A stretch of DNA of 64,000 bases, from NCBI RefSeq assembly GCF_013248905.1, contig NZ_JABRVS010000001.1, forward strand, positions 2,480,001 to 2,544,000. The letters are read 5' to 3'. The position numbers and the translations under genes were made by a program. The notes under the pieces are model-generated. The model saw nothing but the letters and a program-made list of their open reading frames with translations, did not search any database and had not been told where the DNA came from. Positions 15,207-24,781 of this stretch are shown in pieces; the first letter of the stretch is position 1, and each line of letters begins with the position of its first letter. This DNA comes from Shewanella sp. VB17 (GTDB taxonomy: Bacteria > Pseudomonadota > Gammaproteobacteria > Enterobacterales > Shewanellaceae).

Positions 15207-16049
15207 TTAACTTACAACCCCTAATTCTCTTAATCGTTCCATTAGGTAGCTGTCGGCAGTGTATTTATCTGATAACACCACTTCTGGATTTGGATGTAAA
15301 AATAATGGCAAAGAGATACGTGATTTTGTCTTATCGCTGCCTTCAGGGTTGATCACTCTATGACTTGTTGATGGGTAATATCCACCTGAAGCTTCTTGAA
15401 GCATATCGCCGATATTGATAATAATACTGCCGAAGTCACTGGGGACATCTAACCAAGCGCCATGTTGAGTTTGTACTTGTAATCCAGGTTCATTTGCAGC
15501 AGGTAAGACTGTGATTAAGTTGATATCTTCATGAGCTGCAGCGCGGATAGCTCCCATTTCTTCATTGCCTGACATCGGCGGGTAGTGAAGCACTCTTAAT
15601 AAGGTTTTTTGACTATTATCAATCATTTGAGGGAGTGCCATCGAGAACTTAGCTTTTACGTCATCAGGTGCGTACGTCTCAATCCAACCCAGTAACTCTT
15701 GCGCTAATACATTGGCTTTATCGTAGTAGGTGAGTATATTATCTCGTAAAGAGTCAGGTATACGTCCCCAAGGATATACGTGGTAATACTCTTTAATATC
15801 CTTAACCGTATGACCTTTTGCCGTTTCAGATGTTTCAGCAGGGAAAAAACCATCTTGTGTTTCTGGTTTAAATAAATAGTTGCGTTTTTCTTCAGTGTTG
15901 AAAAATGCTTGCCATTGGACATAAATAGCCTCAACTAATGCTTTGTCGATAGGGTGATTACATAATACACCGAAGCCTGTTTCTCGTAGTGATGTGACAA
16001 ACTTTTCTGCACAGTCCGGTGCTAAGTAGTTTATTGTTTTTAGTTTCAT
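15207..16049 (-). CDS. 2-oxoglutarate/Fe(II)-dependent oxygenase, isopenicillin N synthase-like
   Basis: The 280-residue enzyme has the N-terminal DIOX_N region (GFGVLCNHPIDKALVEAI, the first part of the family's non-haem oxygenase fold) and the C-terminal 2OG-FeII domain. The iron ligands are visible as HED in AAAHEDINLITVL and the distal His in STSHRVINP, with the 2-oxoglutarate-binding R-x-S in KSRISLPLFLHP. The substrate is unknown; bacterial members act on small molecules. It is monocistronic, divergent from msrBA and followed by its own terminator. The start is the first ATG of the frame and gives a normal family length. Confidence 0.87.
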   Translation of the reverse strand: MKLKTINYLAPDCAEKFVTSLRETGFGVLCNHPIDKALVEAIYVQWQAFFNTEEKRNYLFKPETQDGFFPAETSETAKGHTVKDIKEYYHVYPWGRIPDSLRDNILTYYDKANVLAQELLGWIETYAPDDVKAKFSMALPQMIDNSQKTLLRVLHYPPMSGNEEMGAIRAAAHEDINLITVLPAANEPGLQVQTQHGAWLDVPSDFGSIIINIGDMLQEASGGYYPSTSHRVINPEGSDKTKSRISLPLFLHPNPEVVLSDKYTADSYLMERLRELGVVS

Positions 16050-16362
16050 ATCTGCTCACATATAATTAAACTAGGGGTAGTGTAACGAGGCAAAAGCGGC
16101 GGGGCAAATACGTATTAATAATAATCATGTTGTTATTGTTTCACTTTTGGTTTTATAGTGAAATTATGGTAACTAATTGTAATATTTACAATTGCATGGG
16201 TTAGAACAGTGTGCTTTAATTTTTTTGTTTATTTGACGATTGGGGACACAATACTCGGCATAAAACGAGAGGATTATCTATTATTCTTTTATTAATACAA
16301 TTTGAGTTAATTTTTCAGGGGATATTTCTGAACCATTGTATGACAATCTATAGGTTAAAATA
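16050..16362. other. Divergent intergenic region between oxygenase and msrBA
   Basis: About 310 bp of AT-rich DNA that must hold promoters for both flanking genes. I saw no strong operator, RNA gene or repeat in it. Confidence 0.4.
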
Positions 16363-17271
16363 ATGAAAATACTGACTGATTTTGAGCGCTATGTTATTGA
16401 AGAAAAAGGAACAGAACGTCCTTTTAGTGGTGAATACAATCAATTTGATGCTCAAGGTGTTTACGTGTGTAAGCGTTGTGATACTCCGCTGTATTTGTCT
16501 GAGAGTAAATTTATTGCCCATTGTGGGTGGCCAGCGTTTGATGATGAAATTTCAGGTGCGATAAAACGTAGCCCTGATATTGATGGGCGCAGAGTTGAAA
16601 TCACCTGTGCAGCGTGTGATGGACATTTAGGTCATGTTTTTGAAGGTGAATATCTCACGGAGAAGAATATTCGTCATTGTGTGAATTCTGTGTCATTGAG
16701 TTTTCAGCCGTTAGAGGGTATGGAGGCTGAAAGCCGTCAACAACTTGCCACATTTGGAGCTGGGTGCTTTTGGTGTATTGAAGCTATTTTTTCAGAACTC
16801 AATGGGGTAAATGAAGTCCGGTCTGGTTATAGTGGTGCAGATCCCGATACGGCTAATTATGAAGATGTGTGCACAGGGTTAACGGGTCATGCCGAAGTGG
16901 TGCAAATTCACTTTAATCCTGATGTGATAAGTTTTAATGATTTACTGGAAGTATTTTGGATGAATCACAACCCCACGACATTGAATCGGCAAGGAGCCGA
17001 TAGCGGTACTCAATATCGCTCTGTGGTATTCGGCCATACTAGCCAACAAATTGATAATGCTAATGAGATGATAGAGAAACTGACTTTAGCTCAATTGTGG
17101 CCAGATCCGATTGTGACAGAAGTTGCTTTGTTTGAAACATTTTATCCAGCAGAAAATTATCATCATAATTATTTTGCACAAAATGGTGACGCACCATATT
17201 GCCAAATGGTGATAAAACCTAAGATAGAGAAGTTTAGAGACGCTTTTTCGCAAAAATTAAAAGCAAACTAA
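16363..17271 (+). CDS. msrBA: Bifunctional methionine sulfoxide reductase MsrB-MsrA fusion
   Basis: Residues 1 to about 118 are MsrB: zinc-binding CKRCD and CAACD pairs, HCGWPAF, GHLGHVF and the catalytic RHCVNSVSLSF. Residues about 125-300 are MsrA: the catalytic GAGCFWCIEAIF, RSGYSGADP, YEDVCTGLTGHAEVV, NHNPTTLNRQGADSGTQYRS. The enzyme reduces both R- and S-methionine sulfoxide to methionine, repairing oxidised proteins. The domain order B-A is the less common one; most fusions known to me are A-B. There is no signal peptide, so it acts in the cytosol. It is followed by a strong bidirectional terminator. Confidence 0.95.
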   Translation: MKILTDFERYVIEEKGTERPFSGEYNQFDAQGVYVCKRCDTPLYLSESKFIAHCGWPAFDDEISGAIKRSPDIDGRRVEITCAACDGHLGHVFEGEYLTEKNIRHCVNSVSLSFQPLEGMEAESRQQLATFGAGCFWCIEAIFSELNGVNEVRSGYSGADPDTANYEDVCTGLTGHAEVVQIHFNPDVISFNDLLEVFWMNHNPTTLNRQGADSGTQYRSVVFGHTSQQIDNANEMIEKLTLAQLWPDPIVTEVALFETFYPAENYHHNYFAQNGDAPYCQMVIKPKIEKFRDAFSQKLKAN

Positions 17272-17276
17272 AACTA

Positions 17277-17303
17277 AAAAAGCGAGTCAATGACTCGCTT
17301 TTG
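17277..17303. terminator. Bidirectional terminator between msrBA and sulP
   Basis: AAAAGCGAGTCA and TGACTCGCTTTT form a near-perfect 12-bp stem with T-rich flanks on both strands, between convergent genes. Confidence 0.85.
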
Positions 17304-17326
17304 TTTGTTATTTAAGTAGCAGCTGA

Positions 17327-18883
17327 TTAATCAAGCTTGTTATCGGCAATTTTATAGTGAGGATCTTCAATAACATTCACTTCAACAAGATCACCCGCCT
17401 TGTGGAGTAATTTCTTACAATCATTACTGAGGTGACGAAGGTGTAATTTTTTCCCACTGGATCCATAACGTTCTGCTAGGGTATCAATCGCATCTAGAGC
17501 AGAATGATCACACACACGAGAGTTTTTGAAATCAACAATCACATCACCTGGATCGGTCTCTGATTGAAATAAATCTAAAAAGTCAGCCACAGAGCCAAAG
17601 AACAGCGGGCCATTTAGTGTGTAGACTTTCCAGCCATTATCATCTTCAGTGATGTCGACATTGATGTGTTTTGCATGCTCCCATGCAAAGACAAGCGCTG
17701 ACACAATCACACCTACAAAGACAGCAAAGGCAAGATCGGTGAAGACGGTCACGAGGGTGACGAGTATGATGACAAAAGCGTCGTGTTTAGGCACCTTACT
17801 CATGACGTTAAAGCTGGCCCATTCGAATGTACCCAGAACCACCATAAACATCACCCCCACTAATGCGGCAAGTGGGATCATTTCGATAAGTGCCGAGCCA
17901 AAAAGGATAAAAGCAAGTAGCGCGAGTGCTGCAGTAATACCCGATAAACGACCACGACCACCAGAGTTGATGTTAATCATGGACTGGCCAATCATGGCAC
18001 ACCCTCCCATGGCACCAAAGAAACCACTGGTGATATTACCAACACCTTGCCCTATGCATTCTTTGTTACCTTTACCACGGCTATTGGTCATTTCATCGAT
18101 AACGGTCAAGGTTAACAATGATTCGATTAAGCCAACTGCGGCAAGAACGAAAGAGTATGGCAAAATAATGTATAAGGTGTCTAATGTAAAGGCAACATCT
18201 GGAATCGAAAAGGTCGGTAAATTGCCTGCAATCGTTGCATGCTCATCGCCGCTCATCGACTTAAGAAAATCCAATACAGTACGAGTATCTAAGTCTAAGA
18301 ACACAACCAATAAGGTGACCGTAATGATAGCGGCAAGAGAAGAGGGGATGGCTGAGGTCAATTTAGGTAAAAAATGGATAATCGCCATGGTTAATGCAAC
18401 TAAACCAAGCATTAACATTAATTGATCGGTAGGTAGCCAGATCATTATCCCATTAGGATCTGGCAGTTTAAATTGACCAAGTTGAGCGAGAAATATCACA
18501 ATGGCTAAACCATTGACAAAACCTATCATGACAGGATATGGCACAATGCGAATAAACTTACCTAATTTGAGTAAGCCGAATGTGATCTGAATGAGACCTG
18601 CTAGGACCACTGCAGCGAACAAATATTGCACGCCGTGTTCGGCAACAAGTGCCACCATGACGACAGCCATAGCACCTGTTGCACCCGATATCATCCCTGG
18701 ACGCCCACCAATTAGAGCGGTGATTAAGCCCATGATAAATGCTGCGTATAAACCTACCATAGGTTCAACTCCAGCGACAAAAGCAAAGGCGACAGCTTCA
18801 GGAACGAGTGCGAGTGCAACCGTTAATCCCGACAGCAGATCTGCTTTGCTACTAGCTGTTTTGTGACGAATAAGATCAAACAT
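17327..18883 (-). CDS. SulP family anion permease with C-terminal STAS domain
   Basis: The 518-residue inner-membrane protein has ten or more hydrophobic helices (about 20-390) with the SulP signature GLYAAFIMGLITALIGGRPGMISGATGAMAVV, and a cytosolic STAS domain (about 405-500) with VIVDFKNSRVCDHSALDAI. SulP proteins take up sulfate, bicarbonate or other anions, often by sodium symport. No carbonic anhydrase or cysteine synthesis gene is adjacent, so the substrate stays open. It is monocistronic. The terminator after msrBA also serves this gene. Confidence 0.9.
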   Translation of the reverse strand: MFDLIRHKTASSKADLLSGLTVALALVPEAVAFAFVAGVEPMVGLYAAFIMGLITALIGGRPGMISGATGAMAVVMVALVAEHGVQYLFAAVVLAGLIQITFGLLKLGKFIRIVPYPVMIGFVNGLAIVIFLAQLGQFKLPDPNGIMIWLPTDQLMLMLGLVALTMAIIHFLPKLTSAIPSSLAAIITVTLLVVFLDLDTRTVLDFLKSMSGDEHATIAGNLPTFSIPDVAFTLDTLYIILPYSFVLAAVGLIESLLTLTVIDEMTNSRGKGNKECIGQGVGNITSGFFGAMGGCAMIGQSMININSGGRGRLSGITAALALLAFILFGSALIEMIPLAALVGVMFMVVLGTFEWASFNVMSKVPKHDAFVIILVTLVTVFTDLAFAVFVGVIVSALVFAWEHAKHINVDITEDDNGWKVYTLNGPLFFGSVADFLDLFQSETDPGDVIVDFKNSRVCDHSALDAIDTLAERYGSSGKKLHLRHLSNDCKKLLHKAGDLVEVNVIEDPHYKIADNKLD

Positions 18884-18956
18884 TTAGCCTCTATTATAAT
18901 TATATTTAGGTTGAATAGCGGTCGCGGATATTAACAAACTATCCACGTTAATTAAA

Positions 18957-18990
18957 TGAAAAAGCCATGCAATAGTGCATGGCTTTCAGT
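18957..18990 (-). terminator. Terminator of rne
   Basis: AAAGCCATGCA and TGCATGGCTTT form an 11-bp stem; on the minus strand it is followed by TTTTTCATTT, just after the rne stop at 19010. Confidence 0.8.
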
Positions 18991-19009
18991 TATACAGGTT
19001 AACTATAGA

Positions 19010-22000
19010 TTATGGTTTAATCATTTCCGAATTTGCTGTATTTGTATTATTGGTGACTCTCACTGGCTGAGCGTTGTCAGAGGCTTGATATTGACGACCC
19101 ATTGGGGTGGCAATATTTTCTCTGTTCCCTACCACGGGTTTAGTCATATCAGATGTCACCATGGTCCCAAAACGACTTTTGTTAGCTGGTTTAGCTTTCA
19201 TCGGCTCTGGTGCTGGTGAGCGGTCAACAGTGGACACAGGTTGAGCTGCAGATACAGCCGCTGCTTTCACTGGTGCGTCAGGTTTAGTCGCAATGGCGGC
19301 AGAGTTTGTCACTGCTTTCACTGGCACGTCCGGTTTGGTCGCAATGGCGGCAGAGGTCATCTCTACTTTCACAGGCGCGTCCGGTTTGGTCGCAATGGCG
19401 GCAGAGGTCATCTCTACTTTCACAGGCGCGTCCGGTTTGGTCGCAATGGCGGCAGAGGTCATCTCTACTTTCACAGGCGCGTCCGGTTTGATCGCGATGG
19501 TCGCAGAGGTTGTCGCTGCTTTGACTGGTGCGTCCGGTTTTGTCGCGATGGTCGCAGAGGTTGTCGCTGCTTTGACTGGTGCGTCCGGTTTTGTCGCAAT
19601 GGCCGCAGAGGTCGTCGCTGTTTTGACTGGTGCGTTCGGCTTGGTTGCAATTGCCGCAGAAGTTGTCGCTGCTTTGACTGGCGCGTCCGGCTTGGTTGCA
19701 ATGGCCGCAGAGGTCGTCGCTGTTTTGACTGGTGCGTCAGGCTTGGTCGCGATGGCTGCAGAAGTTGTCGCTGCTTTGGCTGGTGCGTCAGGCTTGGTCG
19801 CAATGGCTGCAGAAGTTGACTCTGCTTTCACTGGTGCGTCAGGCTTGGTCGCAATGGCTGCAGAAGTTGACTCTGCTTTCACTGGTGCGTCAGGCTTGGT
19901 CGTAATGTCAGTCGGTATCGTCTCGACATTTGTCATTGACACTTCAGGCTTAGTTGGCGCTGTGGATCCTATTTTTACAGAGGATTCAGTTAGTGCTACC
20001 GCCTTAATTGAAGCAGCTGTTGATTCATTGGCTTGGTTTCTCACTTCAGTTTCATTTGGAATGAAAATGGGTGTCCTGTCACCAGAAGCTTCAGTCGTGT
20101 CTTCATCTTTACGACGGCGTTGCCCTGCAGCTCTAAGATGACGTGGACTGCGACGATTACGACGTTGGCCTTCACGAGACTCAGTCGCTTCTTTGTCTTC
20201 ATCAACCTCTTGAGGTGAAGTATCTACTGATTTTGCTGCTATGTCCTTGATGTCCAGCTCCTGTGCTGTCACATCAATATCGGGACGAGCCAGTTCAGTT
20301 TGCGGAGTTTCTATACTGATGTGGCTTGATTCAGTTTTTATCACGTCAATCTGGTCAAGATTTTCAGTGGCTTTTACTGTTACCTCATCTTGCTGCGTCT
20401 TCGGCTTGGCTTTTCTTGGCTGACGCTTAGGACGAGCTTGTTTTTCATCATGTGTTTTTGATTCTATCTCTTGTTTGGTTGAAGAAGTTGCAACAACGTC
20501 AGTTTGCTCATTTTCAACGCGTACTTTACGGCGCATGTTACGACGTTGGCGACGTTCTCTAGCGACCTCTTGTTTTGGTTGTTCGACAGTTTCGTCAGTC
20601 TTATCTATAGCTTGTTTCGCTTTATTATTCTGACGAGGCGGACGCTTGGTTTGCTCGTCCTTGTCCTTTTTAGCATAGATCTCTTTATTTGAGTCCGTTG
20701 CCTTAGTATGAGAAGTACGTTCTCTTTTATCGCTAGATTGTTCTTTATCATCACGTGGACGACGGTCATTGCGACGAGTATTACGTTGGGCATGTTTGTT
20801 TTGATTACTGTTTGTTGATTTCTGAGCTTTTTTAGGCTCTTCTTTCTCTTCCGATTTAAACATTGCACCGATAGCAGAGAAAAACTGAGCAAGTAGACCT
20901 GGCTTTTTCGCTTTTTCCTGAGTGGTTTTTGGAGACATGTCAGCAATTGTTTTTATGGGGGTAGAAAAACCAGTCAGTACAGGCTTAGGAGGGGCTGCAC
21001 GCTCTAATTTTCTAGGCTCATAAAGTTCAGTTTCAGGCTGTCCAAGCAACTTATAACTTGATTCATGGATCTGATCATCTTTACGGTGACGTGATACACG
21101 GTAATCCGGTGTTGTCATGTTGGGATCAGGGATAACATAGATTTCAACATCATGACGCTGCTCAGTGATCCGAATGGCTTTACGTTTTTCGTTGAGAAGA
21201 AAGGCAGCAACATCAACAGGTACAACTGCTTCTATTTGTAATGTGTTTTCTTTAATTGCTTCTTCTTCCATAAGGCGCAAAATGGACAGAGCTAATGACT
21301 CAGTACCACGAATTGTACCTTGGCCATGACAGCGTGGACATAAGTGAGCAGCTGATTCTTCAAGAGAAGGTCGCAGACGTTGGCGAGACATTTCCATTAG
21401 ACCGAAACGAGAGATCCGACCTAATTGAACACGTGCTCTGTCATGATGCACGGCATCACGCATTCTGTTTTCAACTTCACGTTGATGGCGCACGGGTGTC
21501 ATATCGATGAAATCAATCACCACAAGCCCGCCTAAATCACGCAGGCGAAGTTGTCTGGCTATTTCATCAGCCGCTTCAAGATTCGTATTGAGTGCGGTTT
21601 CTTCAATATCGCTGCCTTTAGTTGCACGGGCAGAGTTAATATCGATAGAGGTAAGTGCTTCGGTGGGATCGATCACAATCGATCCCCCTGACGGAAGGCG
21701 AACTTCACGTTGAAAAGCCGACTCTATTTGGGTTTCTATTTGATAATGTGTGAAAAGTGGCACTTCGGCTTCATATTGTTTAATGCGATCGACAAAATCA
21801 GGACGCACTAGGGCAACATGTTGTTTAGCTTCTTCAAAAATTCGTGGGTGATCGACAAGCACTTCACCGACATCACGACGTAAATAATCACGGATAGCTC
21901 TGACTATTACATTACTTTCTTGGTGGATCAGAAAAGGAGCGGCACGACTCTCTCCTGCTTCTTTAATCGCTGTCCAGTGATGTTCTAGAACTTTTAGATC

Positions 22001-22546
22001 CCATTTTAACTCAGCAGAATCTTTACCTACACCTGCAGTACGTACGATCAAGCCCATACCATGTGGGACTTCAAGCTCGGATAATGCCGTCTTTAACTCT
22101 GTGCGCTCGTCACCTTCAATGCGACGAGATATACCGCCTGCACGAGGATTATTTGGCATCAGAACTAAGTAAGAACCTGCAAGACTGATAAAGGTGGTTA
22201 ACGCAGCACCTTTGTTGCCACGTTCTTCTTTATCTATCTGAACAACAACTTCTTGTCCTTCCTTGATCACCTCTTTAATGTTAGGGCGACCTTGAAAAGA
22301 ATAGCCTTTAGGAAAGTACTCTCTTGCAATTTCTTTTAGTGGTAAAAAGCCGTGACGGTCTGCACCGTAATCAACAAACGCGGCTTCAAGTGAGGGTTCT
22401 ACTCGGGTAATTTTACCTTTGTAAATATTGGCTTTCTTCTGTTCATGACCAGGACTTTCAATATCAAGATCATACAGTTGTTGCCCATCAACAAGGGCAA
22501 CGCGCAACTCTTCAGATTGAGTTGCATTAATTAACATCCGTTTCAT
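19010..22546 (-). CDS. rne: Ribonuclease E
   Basis: The 1178-residue endonuclease is the core of the RNA degradosome. It cuts single-stranded AU-rich RNA, sensing a 5' monophosphate. The N-terminal catalytic half is conserved: start MKRMLINATQSEELRVALVDG, S1 domain about 38-120, DNase I-like domain with the metal-binding aspartates in TSIDINSARA and VIDFIDMTP, and the zinc link CPRCHGQG. The C-terminal half is disordered: a lysine/arginine-rich RNA-binding region, then 13 tandem 17-residue repeats (19238-19900), ending with MVTSDMTKPV. It is divergent from rluC, as in E. coli. The C-terminal repeat expansion makes it longer than E. coli RNase E (1061 residues). Confidence 0.97.
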   Translation of the reverse strand: MKRMLINATQSEELRVALVDGQQLYDLDIESPGHEQKKANIYKGKITRVEPSLEAAFVDYGADRHGFLPLKEIAREYFPKGYSFQGRPNIKEVIKEGQEVVVQIDKEERGNKGAALTTFISLAGSYLVLMPNNPRAGGISRRIEGDERTELKTALSELEVPHGMGLIVRTAGVGKDSAELKWDLKVLEHHWTAIKEAGESRAAPFLIHQESNVIVRAIRDYLRRDVGEVLVDHPRIFEEAKQHVALVRPDFVDRIKQYEAEVPLFTHYQIETQIESAFQREVRLPSGGSIVIDPTEALTSIDINSARATKGSDIEETALNTNLEAADEIARQLRLRDLGGLVVIDFIDMTPVRHQREVENRMRDAVHHDRARVQLGRISRFGLMEMSRQRLRPSLEESAAHLCPRCHGQGTIRGTESLALSILRLMEEEAIKENTLQIEAVVPVDVAAFLLNEKRKAIRITEQRHDVEIYVIPDPNMTTPDYRVSRHRKDDQIHESSYKLLGQPETELYEPRKLERAAPPKPVLTGFSTPIKTIADMSPKTTQEKAKKPGLLAQFFSAIGAMFKSEEKEEPKKAQKSTNSNQNKHAQRNTRRNDRRPRDDKEQSSDKRERTSHTKATDSNKEIYAKKDKDEQTKRPPRQNNKAKQAIDKTDETVEQPKQEVARERRQRRNMRRKVRVENEQTDVVATSSTKQEIESKTHDEKQARPKRQPRKAKPKTQQDEVTVKATENLDQIDVIKTESSHISIETPQTELARPDIDVTAQELDIKDIAAKSVDTSPQEVDEDKEATESREGQRRNRRSPRHLRAAGQRRRKDEDTTEASGDRTPIFIPNETEVRNQANESTAASIKAVALTESSVKIGSTAPTKPEVSMTNVETIPTDITTKPDAPVKAESTSAAIATKPDAPVKAESTSAAIATKPDAPAKAATTSAAIATKPDAPVKTATTSAAIATKPDAPVKAATTSAAIATKPNAPVKTATTSAAIATKPDAPVKAATTSATIATKPDAPVKAATTSATIAIKPDAPVKVEMTSAAIATKPDAPVKVEMTSAAIATKPDAPVKVEMTSAAIATKPDVPVKAVTNSAAIATKPDAPVKAAAVSAAQPVSTVDRSPAPEPMKAKPANKSRFGTMVTSDMTKPVVGNRENIATPMGRQYQASDNAQPVRVTNNTNTANSEMIKP
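19238..19900 (-). repeat. Thirteen in-frame 51-bp repeats in the rne C-terminus
   Basis: The unit TKPDAPVKAATTSAAIA (17 residues) occurs 13 times without interruption. Variation is block-like: units 1-2 read AEST, 3-8 mostly AATT or TATT, 9-11 VEMT and 12-13 diverge. Neighbouring units are more alike than distant ones, as expected from recent slippage or unequal exchange. Confidence 0.92.
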
Positions 22547-23129
22547 TATGACGTAATTCTTCTAAAATAGGGTCATCAAATGATTTTTTCGTTGCATTAC
22601 GGGCCTAGCATTCATAACAGAGCCTCACGGCAAGTGTCTAGGCAAGGTGCGCATTTCTGTAAGACGCATTCTCTGCGTGTCGCATCCATTTATGGCTTGT
22701 CTTTTACTTTTAAAAACAAGGGGTTCGTTGTAAAATATCAACCAACCCAATAAATTATTCAATACTTTCCGTTAATGCCAAAATCGAATCGTGTTCATTT
22801 GATGATAAGTTAAAATTAATCTTCGAATTTGGGGTGCGATTGTTGGAGAAACCACGTTGTCATGTGGGTTTATCATGCTGTTTAGTCGTTAACACTTACT
22901 TTAGATTTCATATAAAACGACTTGCAAATCAATGATTTGCTACAGATGAGAAACATTTTAGTCTCCACTTATTTCGCTATTGTTGAGGTTTTTGTAAACA
23001 ACTTGTCTACTGATTATACCCAACCACGGATGGAATATAGCAATAATCACTAAATTCAGCAAATGGAAAGGCTCAAAGTTCTGATAATTTGCTGTATAAT
23101 GCGCTTTCAGATATAGATATAGGCACATA
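22547..23129. promoter_or_regulatory. Divergent rne / rluC control region
   Basis: The 583-bp gap is conserved in position in Gammaproteobacteria, where the long rne leader lets RNase E adjust its own mRNA. Here the rne side holds a possible dispersed repeat copy (about 22620-22690, minus strand: GCGTCTTACAGAAATGC, related to the island repeats). On the rluC side, TATAATGCGC at 23094-23103 is a good -10 element with a GC-rich discriminator, 30 bp before the start codon. No small protein gene was seen. Confidence 0.55.
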
Positions 23130-24089
23130 ATGAATACCGAATCTCCAAAAGCTCAAGTCCAGTTCGTTACTATTGATGAAGATAATCTCGGGCAACGTAT
23201 CGACAATTACCTCTTAGCTAAATTAAAAGGTGTGCCTAAAAGTATGATTTATAGAATCGTGCGTAAAGGTGAAGTTAGGGTCAATAAAAAACGTATTAAA
23301 CCTGAGTATAAGCTGCAAGATGGCGATATTGTGAGGATCCCACCAGTACGGGTCTCTGATAAGGAACAATGCCCAGGTCCTTCAGCTAAATTGAGTCAGG
23401 TCTCACAGCTTGAAGAGCGTATTTTGTTTGAAGATAAGCATATTATCGTGCTAAATAAACCTGCCGGGCTTGCTGTTCATGGTGGAAGTGGTGTGGATTT
23501 TGGTATTATTGAAGCGATGCGTGCGCTTCGACCACTGCAGAAATTTTTGGAATTAGCGCATCGTCTTGATAAAGATACTTCAGGGGTGCTACTGATAGCT
23601 AAGAAACGCAGTGCTTTAAGGCATTTACATGATCAACTTAGATTTAAAAAAATGCAAAAAGATTACCAGGCCTTAGTCAAGGGAACTTGGCAGGCAAAAG
23701 ATAAAGCGATAAAGGCGCCATTGCTTAAGCTAACCTTGAAGTCTGGTGAGCGTATTGTACGTGTCAATCAAGAAGGCAAAGAGTGTGAAACTCGTTTTAA
23801 GATTTTACAACGTTATCAGGGCAGCACACTTATCCAAGCTAGCCCTGTAACAGGTCGTACGCACCAAATTAGGGTCCATTGTCAACATGCAGGTCATTCT
23901 ATCGCGTGTGATGACAAGTACAGTGAGCAAAAATATGATGACAGTTTGCGAGCGCTTGGGCTTAACCGTTTGTTTCTGCATGCGGCGCAATTGAGGTTTA
24001 TCCATCCAGGCACAGAAGAAGTGATGGTAGTCAAGGCCCCTTTGGATGTTGTGCTTATTAAAACATTAGATAAATTGGTAAAAGTATGA
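23130..24089 (+). CDS. rluC: 23S rRNA pseudouridine synthase RluC
   Basis: The 319-residue enzyme converts uridines 955, 2504 and 2580 of 23S rRNA to pseudouridine. It has an N-terminal S4 RNA-binding domain (about 20-80; RIDNYLLAKLKGVPKSMIYR, GEVRVNKKRIK) and the RsuA/RluA catalytic domain with HRLDKDTSGVLLIAKK containing the essential Asp, PVTGRTHQIRVH and the C-terminal LNRLFLHAAQL. It is divergent from rne, as in E. coli, and overlaps the next gene by four bases (ATGA). Confidence 0.96.
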   Translation: MNTESPKAQVQFVTIDEDNLGQRIDNYLLAKLKGVPKSMIYRIVRKGEVRVNKKRIKPEYKLQDGDIVRIPPVRVSDKEQCPGPSAKLSQVSQLEERILFEDKHIIVLNKPAGLAVHGGSGVDFGIIEAMRALRPLQKFLELAHRLDKDTSGVLLIAKKRSALRHLHDQLRFKKMQKDYQALVKGTWQAKDKAIKAPLLKLTLKSGERIVRVNQEGKECETRFKILQRYQGSTLIQASPVTGRTHQIRVHCQHAGHSIACDDKYSEQKYDDSLRALGLNRLFLHAAQLRFIHPGTEEVMVVKAPLDVVLIKTLDKLVKV

Positions 24090-24736
24090 AGCAATATCAG
24101 CTGTTAATATTCGATTGGGATGGAACCTTGATGGACTCTGTCGGAAAAATCGTTGCGTGTATACAGGCGTCTTCACGCTCTCTTGAGTTGGCCGTTCCGT
24201 CAGAGTCAGCAGTGCGAGATATTATTGGGTTATCGATGCATAAAGCACTTCATACTTTGCATGATAATCTGGATGATGTCATTTATAACAAGATGATTGA
24301 ACTATATCGTCAGCAATACCTTGAGCTCAATGATACACCGAGTCCTTTGTTTGAGGGAGCAGAGTCACTAATACAACAACTCGATCAAAAAGGCTATCAG
24401 CTTGCTGTTGCGACAGGAAAAGCCAGAGCGGGGTTAACCCGCGTGTTAAATGAGACGGGGTTAGGTCATTATTTTATTGCGAGTCGTTGCGCAGATGAAG
24501 CGCTAAGTAAGCCTAACCCTGAGATGATCAATCAACTGTTAATTGAGCGTCATGTGACGCCAGAACAGTGTCTCATGATAGGTGATTCATTGCATGATCT
24601 TAATATGGCAAATAGTGCTGGAGTTGATGCTATTGGTGTGAGCTACGGTGCTCATGGTACAAGTAAATTAAGTCGCGCTAATCCCAAAGCGATGATTAAT
24701 GCCCCACTGGACTTACTCAACTATTTAGGTCACTAA
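24086..24736 (+). CDS. HAD-superfamily phosphatase (Gph-like)
   Basis: The 216-residue protein has HAD motif I FDWDGTLMDS with the nucleophilic Asp, motif II in AVATGKAR, the lysine in SKPNPEM and motif IV GDSLHDLNMANSAG. An alpha-helical cap follows motif I, as in phosphoglycolate phosphatase-like enzymes. It is translationally coupled to rluC through an ATGA overlap, a pairing common in Shewanella and Vibrio. The natural substrate is not known; removal of a damaged nucleotide or sugar phosphate is possible. Confidence 0.88.
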   Translation: MKQYQLLIFDWDGTLMDSVGKIVACIQASSRSLELAVPSESAVRDIIGLSMHKALHTLHDNLDDVIYNKMIELYRQQYLELNDTPSPLFEGAESLIQQLDQKGYQLAVATGKARAGLTRVLNETGLGHYFIASRCADEALSKPNPEMINQLLIERHVTPEQCLMIGDSLHDLNMANSAGVDAIGVSYGAHGTSKLSRANPKAMINAPLDLLNYLGH

Positions 24737-24781
24737 CCGTCTCGCCGGTATTGTTATCAGCTAATGTCCAACACAACGCTT

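Noticed and set aside
17649..18425. A 258-residue frame antisense to the SulP gene
   Set aside because: It lies wholly inside a well-supported permease gene and reads as low-complexity threonine/alanine-rich mirror sequence.
19293..20141. Long antisense reading frames (282 and 192 residues) across the rne C-terminus
   Set aside because: They arise because the 51-bp repeat is a multiple of three and lacks stops in several frames. Their composition is just the mirror of the repeat, and rne is clearly the true gene.
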